A DNA stretch of 64,000 bases from Gadus chalcogrammus (lineage: Eukaryota; Chordata; Actinopteri; Gadiformes; Gadidae). The stretch is taken from positions 29,415,335 through 29,479,334 of the forward strand of contig NC_079427.1 in NCBI RefSeq assembly GCF_026213295.1, in the 5' to 3' direction. Below the pieces are notes generated by a model. The model was not told where the DNA came from, did no database searches, and saw nothing but the letters and a program-made list of their open reading frames with translations. A program made the position numbers and the translations under genes. Position 1 is the stretch's first letter. Each line of letters starts with the position of its first letter. Of the stretch, positions 44,220 through 62,226 are shown one piece after another.

Positions 44220-45342
44220 TAGTTTTTCTCAGTCGCTTTGGTACATTTCTCAGATCAGAATTGAAATTTGCAAAACAGTAAGTGCATTTCTCAAAACAAT
44301 TCGTACAAATAGCAAAACACCATGGATTTCATGCAAAAGCCAGTCTCTTGCTCAAAATCCTTAGTTTGTTTCTCAAAAGTAAATATATGTATCAATGAAC
44401 ATGTCAGTGCCATCACAATGACAATTCCTTGTGTCATTGTGTACGGATAAGACAGTCAAATTGCTTAGTCATGTTGTCAATTATTGTAAATTGTAAGTTA
44501 CACCTTAGTGTATGTGGGAGATTGATTGCAGGAGACTGGACAAGATTCACATTTACGGTTTGACTGTTAGTACTGTAATTTGTTGACAGACCATGTCATT
44601 GCTAGAACTGGAACATAGGAAAATCTTGTTAGGGTAAACTGTGCATGCATTGCTGTAGGAATTACAGTGCAGTCTTCCTACACCTCCTGATGTTCCTGTC
44701 TGTTGGGCCACAAATTCTCATTCTCACGCAGCCTTACCCCTCTTCCTCTTCTTCTCTCTGGCTGTTGACCCTGTCCAATTCCTTGTCCTTCCATTGTCAG
44801 ACAATGTAACAATTTGTTGTGCTCCAGCTATATAAATACTTGCCAGCTCATGGTTCAGGAGATGCACCTTTGAGCTTTTTCAGTAAACTGGTTGATCGTT
44901 GGTTGATCTAACCCTTCGCACATTTCCCTTCTTTAGAGAGGGTCAAGATTCCCCTGGTAGCAATTTACCAATTCAGGACAGATTTAGAAAAAAAGTCTAA
45001 TGAAAATGTATAGAAATATGCTTGACATATCAACCATTTTGCATGTAAAGACTTATGCAATGAACTAATGCCTACATGTTGTGGGGGTGAGACTATTCAA
45101 TAGAGACCCATTACAATACATTTTGATCAACATGACATAAGCAATTGATAATGTAGGAAAGAGCAGAGAATTGAACATAATCATTTGCATGAATGTACCA
45201 AATAATTTGCAACTTGTTCAAAGAAATGAGACACTGCTTTTTTGATGTGCACAAGTGACACAACGATGTGAAGATTGAACAGGTAGTTTTGAGAATTTCA
45301 ATTCTGATCTGAGAAATGTACCAAAGCGACTGAGAAAAACTG
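44220..45342 (-). mobile_element. Tc1/mariner-type element, internally deleted, TA duplication
   Basis: Ends YAGTTTTTCTCAGTCGCTTTG in inverted orientation, with more than 40 bp of matching TIR ('GGTACATTTCTCAGATCAGA'), flanked by TA (44218-44219, 45343-45344). On the - strand an ATG near 44796 opens 'MEGQGIGQGQQPERRRGRG', similar to the Gly/Arg-rich N-terminus of a fish Tc1-like transposase family, but it stops within about 40 codons and the DDE domain is absent. Confidence 0.75.
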
Positions 45343-45344
45343 TA

Positions 45345-46477
45345 ATACAACAGCAATGCTAGATACTGGATCCTGGTCAATAATGTTCCATGGGTGTGCT
45401 TTATATTTCAATAACGTGGCACCTCTGCCAATTAACAGTTCCAAAACGCACTACAAAAAATGTATTACTATTTTAACTGATGAATTCCAGACAAAAAACA
45501 TAACTTTATAGATGAAAGTAAATACAATGGAATGATTGCTGGTGGCTGTCTATGAGAAGGTGGTCATCACCACCCCCATGCACATTATCTTCATACATTC
45601 ACTTACAGCCACATACAAACATACATTGTTTAAGTTTTAATTTAACCATTTTTAATATCTTGACACGCTGTTAGATCAATTTGAAGTGGGGTAGGTTAAT
45701 AACTATAGAAATGTTTTACAGAATAATGTAAGCATATATTTGGAAGACAACTTTCTGTTCAAATGATAAAAATGCAATAGTAGCTTAGATATAGATTATC
45801 AATCAATCAGGTGTCCTCTTTCTTACAAATGCTTGCATCAGGTATTGGTTGAGGTCCGCCGGACATCATTGAAGGCCCTACATTGGAGTCCAGTGAACAT
45901 TGCACAGTGCATCTTCATTTCATGAAGAGATGGATTCTACATTTAGGCTGAAAGAGAACAATGGGGGAAGAAGGGGAGAAAATGTAGTTCACAAACTTAA
46001 CAGGTTCCCCTTTGATACTTCTAGTCTATGCAATAACTCATCTGGAACCAATATTAAAAATATGTTTCATCACACAAACAAACCTGACATATCTTTTACC
46101 TTCGCTATAACAAACATTGAATCAACACAACCTCGATTTAGTTTTAAGCAAAATGAATGAACCAGATTCATTCAGTGGTTATATGAAGAACGACGCACCT
46201 TATTGAAATAAGCGTGGAGATTAAAAAAAGTAAAAGAGACCATTGTGTCCTCATATCATAAACCTAACTAAAGCAAGACATTGTGCCCAGCTTTAATTCA
46301 TTTAATTGCGACCTACTGCCTGTAATGACATTGCACTGGGTGAATGCGGTTATTTCTGCATACAGTGTATTTAAACTGAATAAATATGCTTTATGTTTCT
46401 ATTAGGTAAAACAATGTTATCTGGGGATGAACGTGGTTGATGACTACCTTATAGCTTAGGTTAAGTGTAAATATAAA

Positions 46478-46478
<1 letters not shown>
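45345..46478. other. Intergenic, nothing recognised
   Basis: AT-rich. A short + frame at 45900-46160 resembles no family I know and has no supporting context. Confidence 0.45.

Positions 46479-46561
<83 letters not shown>
46479..46561 (+). repeat. (CA)n microsatellite, about 41 units
   Basis: Pure CA dinucleotide run. Confidence 0.98.
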
Positions 46562-47130
46562 CCATATATCTGTATATAGATAAAGAGAGATGAAATATAC
46601 GTATAATTATGTTTCTGAGACATGCTGAACCTAGACCTACCTTTCATTTTTCATTACATTTCCTTAAAAGTAATTCACAAAGCCGCTGAGACCTACTCAT
46701 ACTAAGGATAAATCACTGAACTAAGATTAACGCCCCCTTACGTCAATTCTCGCGCACGAGTTTAGAAGCGGTCAGTATGGTGATTGGTTGTTGAGTGCCG
46801 GCGGTCTCGTTGAAACTCACCCGCAACTTCACACAAACGAGCCCACTAAATCAACGAAAAATAAGGAAATAGCCTAGGCTACGAATGAGTCTTATAAAAT
46901 AGTTATGGACAGTGCAGTTAGCAGAATACACGCATGATGACACGTTTGTGCAAGTAATGATGTTATATGCACGTTAAAGAGAGAGAGAAGGCAAACAATA
47001 ATAACACGTTAATTGCATTATATCAAGGAGGTCATTAAAAGCACCCAGCAAACTATAATCCAATGAGCATATTTCCAGCACTTAAACACCTTAAATATCA
47101 GCCTGTACTGCCGTTCAAGTCCTCCTATCA

Positions 47131-47213
47131 TGATGAATGAAAGCGAAGACAAAGACGTGAAACGCAAGCGAAAGCCCAACTGGTCCCAGGACCAATTGCT
47201 ACTGAGTTGATTA
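47131..47213 (+). pseudogene. Harbinger Myb-like protein N-terminal scrap
   Basis: A + strand reading with 'NESEDKDVKRKRKPNWSQDQ' then a stop resembles the start of Myb/SANT-like proteins of a Harbinger family. Nothing else of the element is certain; a TTAGGAGT-type inverted motif in 47640-47810 could be part of it. Confidence 0.4.
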
Positions 47214-47390
47214 TAAACTTAATACAATAAATAATCTTACAATAAATGATTATATGTAATTATAAGTAAGAGTAGTTCTATTAATTTTTTATTAAAACAA
47301 TTTATTCCTGTTATTATTTTAAATAAATAAGGATGATTTAACTGATGTATTACTAATAATACATGATACAAATAATGATGGTTTAAGTGA

Positions 47391-47396
47391 TTTATT
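47391..47396 (-). terminator. xaf1 polyadenylation signal AATAAA
   Basis: AATAAA on the - strand, 25 bp after the xaf1 stop. Such a short 3' UTR is unusual, so a later signal may be used too. Confidence 0.45.
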
Positions 47397-47421
47397 TATA
47401 TTTATATATTCAATAATTAAG

Positions 47422-54421
<7,000 letters not shown>

Positions 54422-54495
54422 TAAAAATAATGCAACAAACCAATATAGGAAAAAATAGGCCTGCGTTCGTAGTTTCTGTTGTTCGAGCAGTTTAC

Positions 54496-54505
54496 TTTCA
54501 GTTTC
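54496..54505 (-). promoter_or_regulatory. ISRE/IRF-type motif GAAACTGAAA upstream of xaf1
   Basis: GAAANNGAAA on the xaf1 strand, 75 bp before the ATG, inside 'GTGAAACTGAAAGTAAAC'. XAF1 is interferon-induced in mammals. Confidence 0.65.
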
Positions 54506-54516
54506 ACTAACATTCA

Positions 54517-54526
54517 GAAAGTGAAA
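54517..54526 (+). promoter_or_regulatory. Second ISRE/IRF-type motif GAAAGTGAAA
   Basis: On the opposite strand, 12 bp beyond the first motif, about 96 bp upstream of the xaf1 ATG. Confidence 0.55.
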
Positions 54527-54558
54527 GTGTGAGGTTACAGTTGTGGCGCAGTAGTTTA

Positions 54559-54629
54559 CCAACAGGTGGCGCAGTGGTTATTTACTGGGTAACCACCAGG
54601 TGGCGCAGTGGTCCACCACTAGGTGGTGC
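54559..54629 (+). promoter_or_regulatory. Three CTCF-like motifs upstream of xaf1
   Basis: CCAACAGGTGGCGC (54559-54572), CCACCAGGTGGCGC (54593-54606) and CCACTAGGTGGTGC (54616-54629) all fit the CTCF core CCASYAGRKGGCRS or differ slightly. They share the flank GCAGTGG and may have arisen by local duplication. All face the same way. Confidence 0.55.
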
Positions 54630-54721
54630 CATTGGGAGTGGATCAGAGTTTGGGCCACGGAGTAATTGGAGTGAATTTGGAGCAATACTACAAATACTAC
54701 TATTACTACTTAAAAATGTCA

Positions 54722-55799
54722 ATTACGTTTTTTAACGTGAAAACATCAAATATACACTTATTTAATTAATTTAATTTAATTAAGTTAAGTGAGTTCTTGA
54801 GCAAGGGGGCCACAAACGAGTGATGTATGAAGTTTGATGGTGAGGCCTCAGCTGAACAGTTTTCACACGCCGATAGCATCCACGACGATACACCGTCCCC
54901 TGGACCTTTGTACTGAAGTTAAAGGGCTACTTCGTAAACAGCCAGGCTGTTTCTTCTTTACGGTTGAATACTGCCAAACTGCTGACATGACTGTAGAATT
55001 AGGTGGTTCTAACTTATAAATAAGCACGGAGAAAGGTTTCCAGCGTGTACTCTTGAAGCATGACTTTAGTCCAGTGCCTCGTTTACAACCCACCAAGCCT
55101 GATGGTGTGATCCAGATGCCTCGGACACCAGCCTTCCGTCTCCCAGCATTCTTGCAGCATTTCACGGAAAAACTTGTTTTTATTAGTCTCAATCTTTTTA
55201 ACTATGCACATTGCAAACAAAAAAATAAATTAAATGCAACAGTCTCATTTAAAGAAAATCGTTTTGGTGTGTATACACAGCTTCATTCGAATAGATGTAA
55301 ATATAATACAGCCATAAAATAATTAAAACCAAAGTCTCTATTAACATTTACATATTTTAACAGTTGCAGTGCAGAGAGGAGTAATGCGTTTACCAAAACA
55401 GAAAATGCTGTTGCATGCCACATTTAGGCTGTTCTAATGTCAAATAAGAGTATGTGTTTGAACTGTGTGTGTGGAAGGATGTGTTTCATACATAGATATT
55501 ATGTATAGTTATATGCTACACGTGAACCTCCTAAGATGGCGCCATTTGATTGGTTCGCTATCTCGGGATATTTTTGCAATATCCCATGATTGACATCTCA
55601 AACTCTATATTGTTTTCATCGCAATGATGTTGCTGATAACAACAAATAAACCTTCGGTCTCGTCGGCTATTCCCCACTATTCACTTCGCCTTTGGCGAAT
55701 AACTGTTGACTAATAGCCTAGATAGATAAATAGCCTAGTCAAGTCTTTATTAATACCAAACTACACGTCGGGAATTCATTTAGGACGGTGACTTGGCTC
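54722..55799. other. Upstream of xaf1, nothing recognised
   Basis: Short frames on both strands around 54860-55200 match no family I know. No clear transposon ends. Confidence 0.4.
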
Positions 55800-56815
55800 A
55801 CACAGTATAGCCTACGCGACTTTCCGTCTCGTAAACGGTCGTTGCCATTTGAAACGGTCGATGCCATTTCCGAACATTTCCGATTGCGTCCGCTCTCCGA
55901 TCTTGAATTGATTAGCCGCGTTGCCCAATCAGCGTTGAGCTTGACCCGACGTCACTGGCAGAGAGTAGTGAGCTTGGACAGAAGCATACGGCCGACATCT
56001 TTCTTTATTCTGTGTGGAAATAGTAACATAGTTACGCCATTAAATGCTTTTATGGAAACATTTTTAACGAGAAATGTGCATTTTACTTTCATAATGTTCG
56101 CTCGGTGAATGTGAAGGATGTTTGGTTTGATAGTTATGACGAAGAGGGAACGCTCCGTTCACTTGCATGGACAGAGTCTCTGGTTGCTAAGCAACCTCAA
56201 CGTCTTGGCGGACTATTTCTCTGCTGATCAACACTACGAATGCTGGAAACACACCAGACACACCATGTGAAGTTATTTAACCCGATTATTGTTATTTATA
56301 TCCGAGCATATCAGTCTTTATCATGGGTGTCTTTACGGGGACAGTTGCTGTTGGCATCTTACATTCAAAGGCCAACTGTGAATAATGTACTTAAGGTAAT
56401 CATCCTTAAATTGTATTGATGAATAGCTGACAGATGTAAGTTTATTTTATTCAAATATCATCCCTTAAATTCAAATGGTTGCTAAGCAAAAGAGCCATTG
56501 TAGCAAAAAGTGTTGCAACTGTCCCAGGTCTCCTCTATTCAATCAATCATTATGTATGACTGGCATAGATAGTTTCATAATTACTCACGGCAACTGAGCG
56601 GAAAAAAACATTCCACCCTGTGCTGTTTTTAACTGACTCCAAGAGCGGACGCAATCGGACATGGTCGGAAATTGCATCGACCGTTTCACGAAGCATTCGG
56701 AATTCAAGATCGGAGAGCGGACGCAATCGGAAATGTTCGGAAATGGCATCGACCGTTTCAAATGGCAACGACCGTTTACGAGACGGAAAGTCGCATAGCC
56801 TACAAGACCACACAT
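55800..56815. mobile_element. MITE with about 110-bp inverted arms
   Basis: Arms 55805-55912 and 56698-56808 are nearly perfect inverted copies containing 'GACTTTCCGTCTCGTAAACG'. A partial third copy of the arm lies at 56636-56697. The interior 55915-56310 is homologous to the split MITE in the nest at 33437/41148. Confidence 0.7.
55915..56310 (+). repeat. Unoccupied paralogue of the piggyBac-like insertion site
   Basis: Continuous match to 33437-33563 joined to 41148-41432. The single TTAA at 56040-56043 corresponds to the duplicated TTAA around the 33564-41143 insertion. Confidence 0.88.
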
Positions 56816-56878
56816 AACAAGGGAGACAACAAGTCTGACATACACAAAATACATCACATTAAAACTAGACCCATGCGT

Positions 56879-56879
56879 T

Positions 56880-56941
<62 letters not shown>

Positions 56942-56942
56942 C
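56879..56942 (+). repeat. (GATA)n microsatellite
   Basis: About 15 tetranucleotide units. Confidence 0.97.
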
Positions 56943-57179
56943 GGATAGAGTATTAAATATGTTATATTATTTGTCTTGCGGAGCCAGCGAATCCTGTGCA
57001 CGTATGCAAATTAGCCACGTGCGCCTAACGCAAGAAAGAGTCGCACACACGTGTCTGTTGTTTACTTCTAGACGTCGCGCCGCTATAGGCTACGTCATTG
57101 TCACGAGACAGTCTCACAAAGCAAATACGGCAAAATCCCAAATTATTTTACTGTCTATGGCAAAAATAAATCACGGTTT

Positions 57180-57336
57180 AGTAACGCAGTAACGCAAGCT
57201 GCTTGCAGAAAAGTAAAAGTAATCAAATTACTATTTTTGCAATTGTAATCCCTTTACTCGTTATTTGAAAAAAGTAATTGGATTACAGTAACGCCTTACT
57301 TCTAACGCGTTACTGCCCATCACTGGTCGCCAACAG
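57180..57336 (-). mobile_element. Terminal fragment of a DNA transposon (CAGTGATGGGCAGTAACGC end)
   Basis: Ends at 57336 with the complement of CAGTGATGGGCAGTAACGCG, preceded by 'GTAACGC' repeats common in fish hAT-like ends. The other end is not found. Confidence 0.5.
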
Positions 57337-57339
57337 TGA

Positions 57340-58061
57340 GAATCACGGACTTGGCCAACGGGTATACTTTGGACCAACTTATGTTGACGTTGAAATTACT
57401 TAACTGCCCCCAGTAGTCTTTCTTAAATATGAAGTCTGCATTTTATTTTCTTACGGTGTATATTGTGTGCTTAATAACCAGCAGTAAATGAATTCATTTC
57501 GATTCAAATAATATGTTTCTGGAATTGGTATCCATTATTATCAATTTTATTTTCTTCTCTTCTCTTCTTCTGCTTTGCCGCATCTTAAATGCGTCCTCAC
57601 GTAGAGTCGGTAAATTTCGTCGGTGGCATCTTGCTTTAATATATGGCTACAAATGGAGGGTTTCTAAAATCATGCCAATGGGCCTATCTCTCAAAATTCG
57701 GATATGACGTCACACCGGGTAAACAATATAAACATTCTTCCGGCAAAGTCATTTCAGCTGTTGCCATCACAAAAATGCAGCGTATCTTCGCCACTTCGCT
57801 GGTGGGTTTTCCAAGGATATCATTTTGAAGATGTGCACAAGATTGTGGAGTCACACTCACCTCAACACCACAGTCCAGGCTGAGAAAGGGGTACAAGTTA
57901 TTGGTGGAGGAGTTCATACAAAATTATCAGGTGACCAGATTTCTGAAATGAAAATCGGACACATTTTCAATGCGGCGGGGAAAAATCCTTACATATTATC
58001 ATTATGAAATAAAAAATGGGGACAAGTACTTTTTCATGTATTTTAACCAGCTTTTATTACA
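57340..58061. other. Intergenic, possible hAT end near 57928
   Basis: 'AGGTGACCAGATTTCTGAAAT' near 57928 resembles a hAT end of the TAGGGTGACCAG type also seen at 60317 and, inverted, at 60308. No gene seen. Confidence 0.4.
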
Positions 58062-58069
58062 CAAAAGGT

Positions 58070-58443
58070 CAGAGGCGCCATTAGGAGGCGAAAAGTTAGG
58101 ACAATTCTGTGGGCCAGTGACTGACAGGGGCCCTGAAAAAATATCGAACATTAGTTATGTTAATAAAGAAACATCATTAATGGATTTTAATAGAAAATCA
58201 AATTTATAATTAAACAAACACTTTATCAGTATGCAGAATGTTTCCTGCATGTCTTCTATTATATTATCACAGCTCAGTGTCAGTAGATATTGTAAAGTTA
58301 GTATCGGACTATAAGATAATTGAAGCCTTCACAGGTAGAGGTGTGGTTACAGAAACTGCACATGGTTGGCGTTGCCTGTGTGTGATGGTGGGACCCAGTG
58401 TGATATCTTTTCATGGGGCCCAACATCCCTGGTGGCGCCCCTG
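58070..58443. mobile_element. hAT MITE with exact 8-bp duplication
   Basis: Ends CAGAGGCGCCA and TGGCGCCCCTG; CAAAAGGT at 58062-58069 and 58444-58451. 374 bp, non-coding. Confidence 0.9.
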
Positions 58444-58451
58444 CAAAAGGT

Positions 58452-59368
58452 TAATAAATCAAAATCAGCACCCACAAATATCATGTATCAGTAGTGCACA
58501 TCAGTGTCAAAAACACAAATATAGAATAATACGTCATGAGAAAAAAATCTCTCTTCCAAAGTTAAGTGTCATGTGAAAAGACAGCTGCCAGACCAGTAGC
58601 TAGTAAATATCATCAAGATGTAATTAATAATAATTACCAATTCAAAACATATAAAAAGATGTCTGTTCTCTTCTCCTTCAATGCTTTTCTTTTCTTCACC
58701 CTTCTTTCTTCTCTCCTTAGCTTCCCTCTGTTGTTTACTTCTTTATTTCCGCCTTTCCACACTATTCTCTGCTCTTTTCCTCTTCTCTCCTTCACTGTTG
58801 TTTACCTATTTATTTATTTATTTATTATACCTTTACTAAAAACAGTGACATATAAAACAGTGACTCAGGGCATCAGCTAATCAAATGGTCTGCATTTATA
58901 ACTACTACAGTCATTGGTTACCCACACAGCCCGACACAAAAAACAGCAGCCTAACACACACAACTATCAACCATTGACTTATTATTAATTAATTAATTAT
59001 TAATTAATAATATCATTATTATTATTTTAACAGTCTCAGGTCACTATGCCTACAGGAAAATCATATGCTACCAAAGCAGTCTTCCACCTCCCCCTCTTCC
59101 AAAACAGAGCCACATACAATGCCATCACCTGGTAATATCATGCTAACGTTAACATTACAGCTTCACTAATGACAGATATGAAAACATTGTCATGATGTTA
59201 ACGTTCACTGACTTTTATTACGTTACGTTAGGTCTTCAGTTCAGATAAACAATCCTACTTATTTTAACGTTACATCACTTCTCACATACACACACACACA
59301 CACCACAGCCAAGTCTACTGCCAATTCACACAAAATAAATAAGTTCATACACAACATACCATTTATGA
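58452..59368. other. Intergenic, simple repeats only
   Basis: CT-rich stretch near 58660-58800, (TTTA)n at about 58806-58830, (TTAA/ATTA)n near 58980-59015, short CA run near 59287. No gene seen. Confidence 0.5.
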
Positions 59369-60122
59369 GACTGTCACGTTAAAATTGTACCGGGGGCCAA
59401 AATTGTACCGGCCTACGTCATCGTTTGTTTACATCCTGACAACCTGCCCGGCAACAGACGACGCGATGCAGAAAACATGTTTCCAAACGACGAAATAACA
59501 TAATACAGATAGCGGATCGCTATCTGTATTATGATAGATAGCGATAACACTTGTTTTTACTTTATATTTGTATTGTATTTAATTGTTTAATCGAAACAAT
59601 AAAAAAAATTGCCCGCGAAACGGGCGATCACGTCAAATGACAAATGTTTTGCCCGCGAAACGGGCGATCGCGTCAAATGACGTAGGAGGGTTCTTGAAAC
59701 ATAATACAGATAACGGATCGCTATAAAACACTTGTTTTTACTTTATATTTGTATTGTATTGAATTGTTTAATCGAATTTAACTAGTAAACTGAGTGTTTT
59801 AAGCAGGTTTCATAGTCTAGAATGTTCAAGAACCTTCCTACGTGATTTGACGCGTCATTTGACGAGATCGCCCGTTTTGCGGGCACATTTTTTTATTGTT
59901 TCGATTAAACAATTAAATACAATACAAATATAAAGTAAAAACAAGTGTTATCGCTATCTATCATAATACAGATAGCGATCCGCTATCTGTATCATGTTAT
60001 TTCGTCGTTTGGAAACATGTTTTCTGCATCGCGTCGTCTGTTGCAGGGCAGGTTGTCAGGATGTAAACAAACGATGACGTAGGCCGGTACAATTTTCACC
60101 CCCGGTACAATTTTAACGTGAC
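59369..60122. mobile_element. Palindromic MITE with about 270-bp arms
   Basis: Begins TGTCACGTTAAAATTGTACC and ends with its reverse complement. The arms 59369-59640 and 59855-60122 pair almost completely, with a loop that contains a partial direct copy of the left arm (59645-59790). The arms hold smaller palindromes such as 'GATAGCGGATCGCTATC'. No target duplication identified. Confidence 0.75.
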
Positions 60123-60244
60123 ACCGCCTCTAGATAGTTGTTGTTGACGCTGCTGCATCTGGTCGTACGTCCTGATAACGTCTGTACGTCATACGACGTC
60201 TTCTCTGGTGATGCGTTAAATGACTACCGTAATAATTGGTGTTT

Positions 60245-60308
60245 GACCGGGGACAGATCCCCTAAAACTGGGACTGTCCCCGGAAATCGGGGACGTCTGG
60301 TCACCCTA
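60245..60308 (-). mobile_element. hAT end fragment (TAGGGTGACCAG type)
   Basis: Reverse complement begins TTAGGGTGACCAGACGTCC. It directly abuts the duplication of the next hAT element. Confidence 0.5.
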
Positions 60309-60316
60309 AGGTAAGT

Positions 60317-60774
60317 TAGGGTGACCAGATTTGAGTTTGTGAAAAAGAGGACACTAGGCGAGGGGGGGGGGGGGGGGGGGGCGAAAACATGGGTATATTT
60401 TTTCTTAGTTCGTCCGTGAACTTACATTTACGTTATGCATGGCGACAGACAGCGGCGATCTACGTAGGGGGGGGGGGGGGGGGGGTGACCTACGGTTTGT
60501 ATCGTGGACCTACTGGACTTCAGTGGGGGGTTCATTCCGTCTATACCCGGCACCTCCCACGACCACATGAGATCAGGTCGCCCAAGGAAAGACTCTCTCT
60601 ACAGTTCAGCTCGCGGCAGACGGTGGTGGAACGTAAGGGAGTTACCAAATATATATATATTTTTTTTTTTTGCGGACGAGCAAATAACCGGACGTTTTGG
60701 AATCCTGCCGGACGCATTTTTTAGGTCTCGAAAAGAGGACATGTCCGGGAAAAAAGAGGACGTCCTGGTCACCT
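60317..60774. mobile_element. hAT MITE with 8-bp duplication and two long G runs
   Basis: Ends TAGGGTGACCAG and CTGGTCACCT; AGGTAAGT at 60309-60316 and 60775-60782. Runs of about 18-20 G lie at 60363-60381 and 60467-60485. Confidence 0.8.
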
Positions 60775-60782
60775 AGGTAAGT

Positions 60783-61387
60783 GGTCTAAGGTGTTTGGTT
60801 GTTGTCAGTAGGCTACTCCATAGCCTTTCTCATTCATGTTTTGTAATGACAAGCAAACCATATACGATCCATATAAATCGTCTAAAATATAGTCAGTGTG
60901 TGAAATGTGTGTAAAATTATCATATTTGTTATGTGTACACTATAATATTATGAATATAATTAGCCATGGTGGCTATGAAGTCTCCGTGTGTAGCGTTAGC
61001 ATTTTAGCATTAGGTTAGCCGAGGATAGGTTCAGCTAGTTATTTGCTTACCCGTTTTTGTCCGATCTGCGACATATTATCAACCATTTGCTCAGTGTCAA
61101 ATGTAGTTGATGGAAAAGTGGTAGTGAGAGGTAGATGCAACCGCTCGATGAGGAGGAATGAGGAGCCCCACAGACTACATGTTTCTGCTGAGTTAGGGTC
61201 CGTTGGCCCAAGTCTGTTTGTTTTGATGTCTGGACTAACAACTGCAGTTGCAGTTGCACTTTTCCTCTTCTTCTGAAGTTCAGAGTACAGTAGCGTGCTT
61301 AAGACTTGGCCCACCTAGCTTGCTGCAATGTTGTGGCTGTACAGACCCATGTATTTTTCTTCCTCTTCATTAATTCTTATGGTGTTC
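60783..61387. other. Upstream of the SWIM relic, possibly same element
   Basis: Short frames on both strands at about 61040-61310 are not recognised. Confidence 0.35.
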
Positions 61388-61610
61388 ACAGATCACCCTG
61401 GAGGCTGTTGGACTTGCTCTCTCAGAGCACAGCTGTAGCTGTGCCGCGGCCGGGCAAAGGCTTCTGTAGCCATGTAACCGCTCTGCTCTTCCAGACAGCG
61501 CATTAGTGCCAGCTGGGCCTTCATGCGGTTCCACCTCCAGGCCTGTTACCAGCCAACCCAGATGTGGCATCGACCTAGAGCAGGGGATGTTGTGTCCTCT
61601 GTTCAAATCA
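61388..61610 (+). pseudogene. SWIM zinc-finger relic
   Basis: 'LALSEHSCSC' gives the C-x-C half and, after a frame change, 'GKGFCSHVTALLFQTAH' gives the C-x-H half of a SWIM finger. This type of sequence is found in fish proteins pairing SWIM and YqaJ-type nuclease domains, many of mobile origin. Stops and the frameshift make it non-functional. Confidence 0.6.
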
Positions 61611-61721
61611 TACACTTCAGTATTTGTCTAGAGCAGTGGTCGCCAACACGTCGATCGCGATCGCCTGGTCGATCTTTGAGGCTTTCCATGTAGATCCCGA
61701 AAATAATTGAAAAATAAATAC

Positions 61722-62226
61722 TGTTACGTATTTTAAGAATCTAAGCTACCCACACATAGACCAAAATGAAGCAGGACCAAACATATAAGCCGTAAATACT
61801 ATACATAGCCACAAGGGGAGCAATACCTATTGGAGGCTGCTCCAGCCACAGATAGCAGCACTTTTATATATACGAAGAAGCTGAAGTCATTACGTCACCC
61901 CGGCTACGCCCACTTGGCGGTCTCTTACCTGTGCACCCAGTGTGAAGAGACCCAGAGATTAATAACCACACGCGCGCAGGGGTCACGGGCCTCTGCCGTG
62001 GCCATAGATCAGAGATTTGCAAGCGACACCCGCGAGGGGACATGGGCCTTTGCCCATGTCCCGTAGTAGCCAGAGTTATTATCTCTCACACGTGTTCCAT
62101 TCTTTAGCTACAATTCCCTCCGTATAGCTTCAGTTACCATGCCGGAACATGCCGACGACTTACAATAAATGAAGTGAGTTTAAAGCAACCCGGGATTGGA
62201 CAACTTTCTTCGAGAAATATGCAACA
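61722..62226 (+). repeat. Probable 5' LTR of a retroelement running off the window
   Basis: Starts TGTTACGTATT, ends GCAACA, contains AATAAA at 62164-62169, and is followed after 3 bp by TGGTGACCCGAGACG, which looks like a primer site. Without the second LTR the limits are provisional. 'CAGTGGTCGCCAACACGTCG' at 61634 is a separate hAT-like end. Confidence 0.5.

Noticed and set aside
47131..47213. Additional 3' exon of xaf1
   Set aside because: It is on the opposite strand and resembles a Harbinger Myb-like start.
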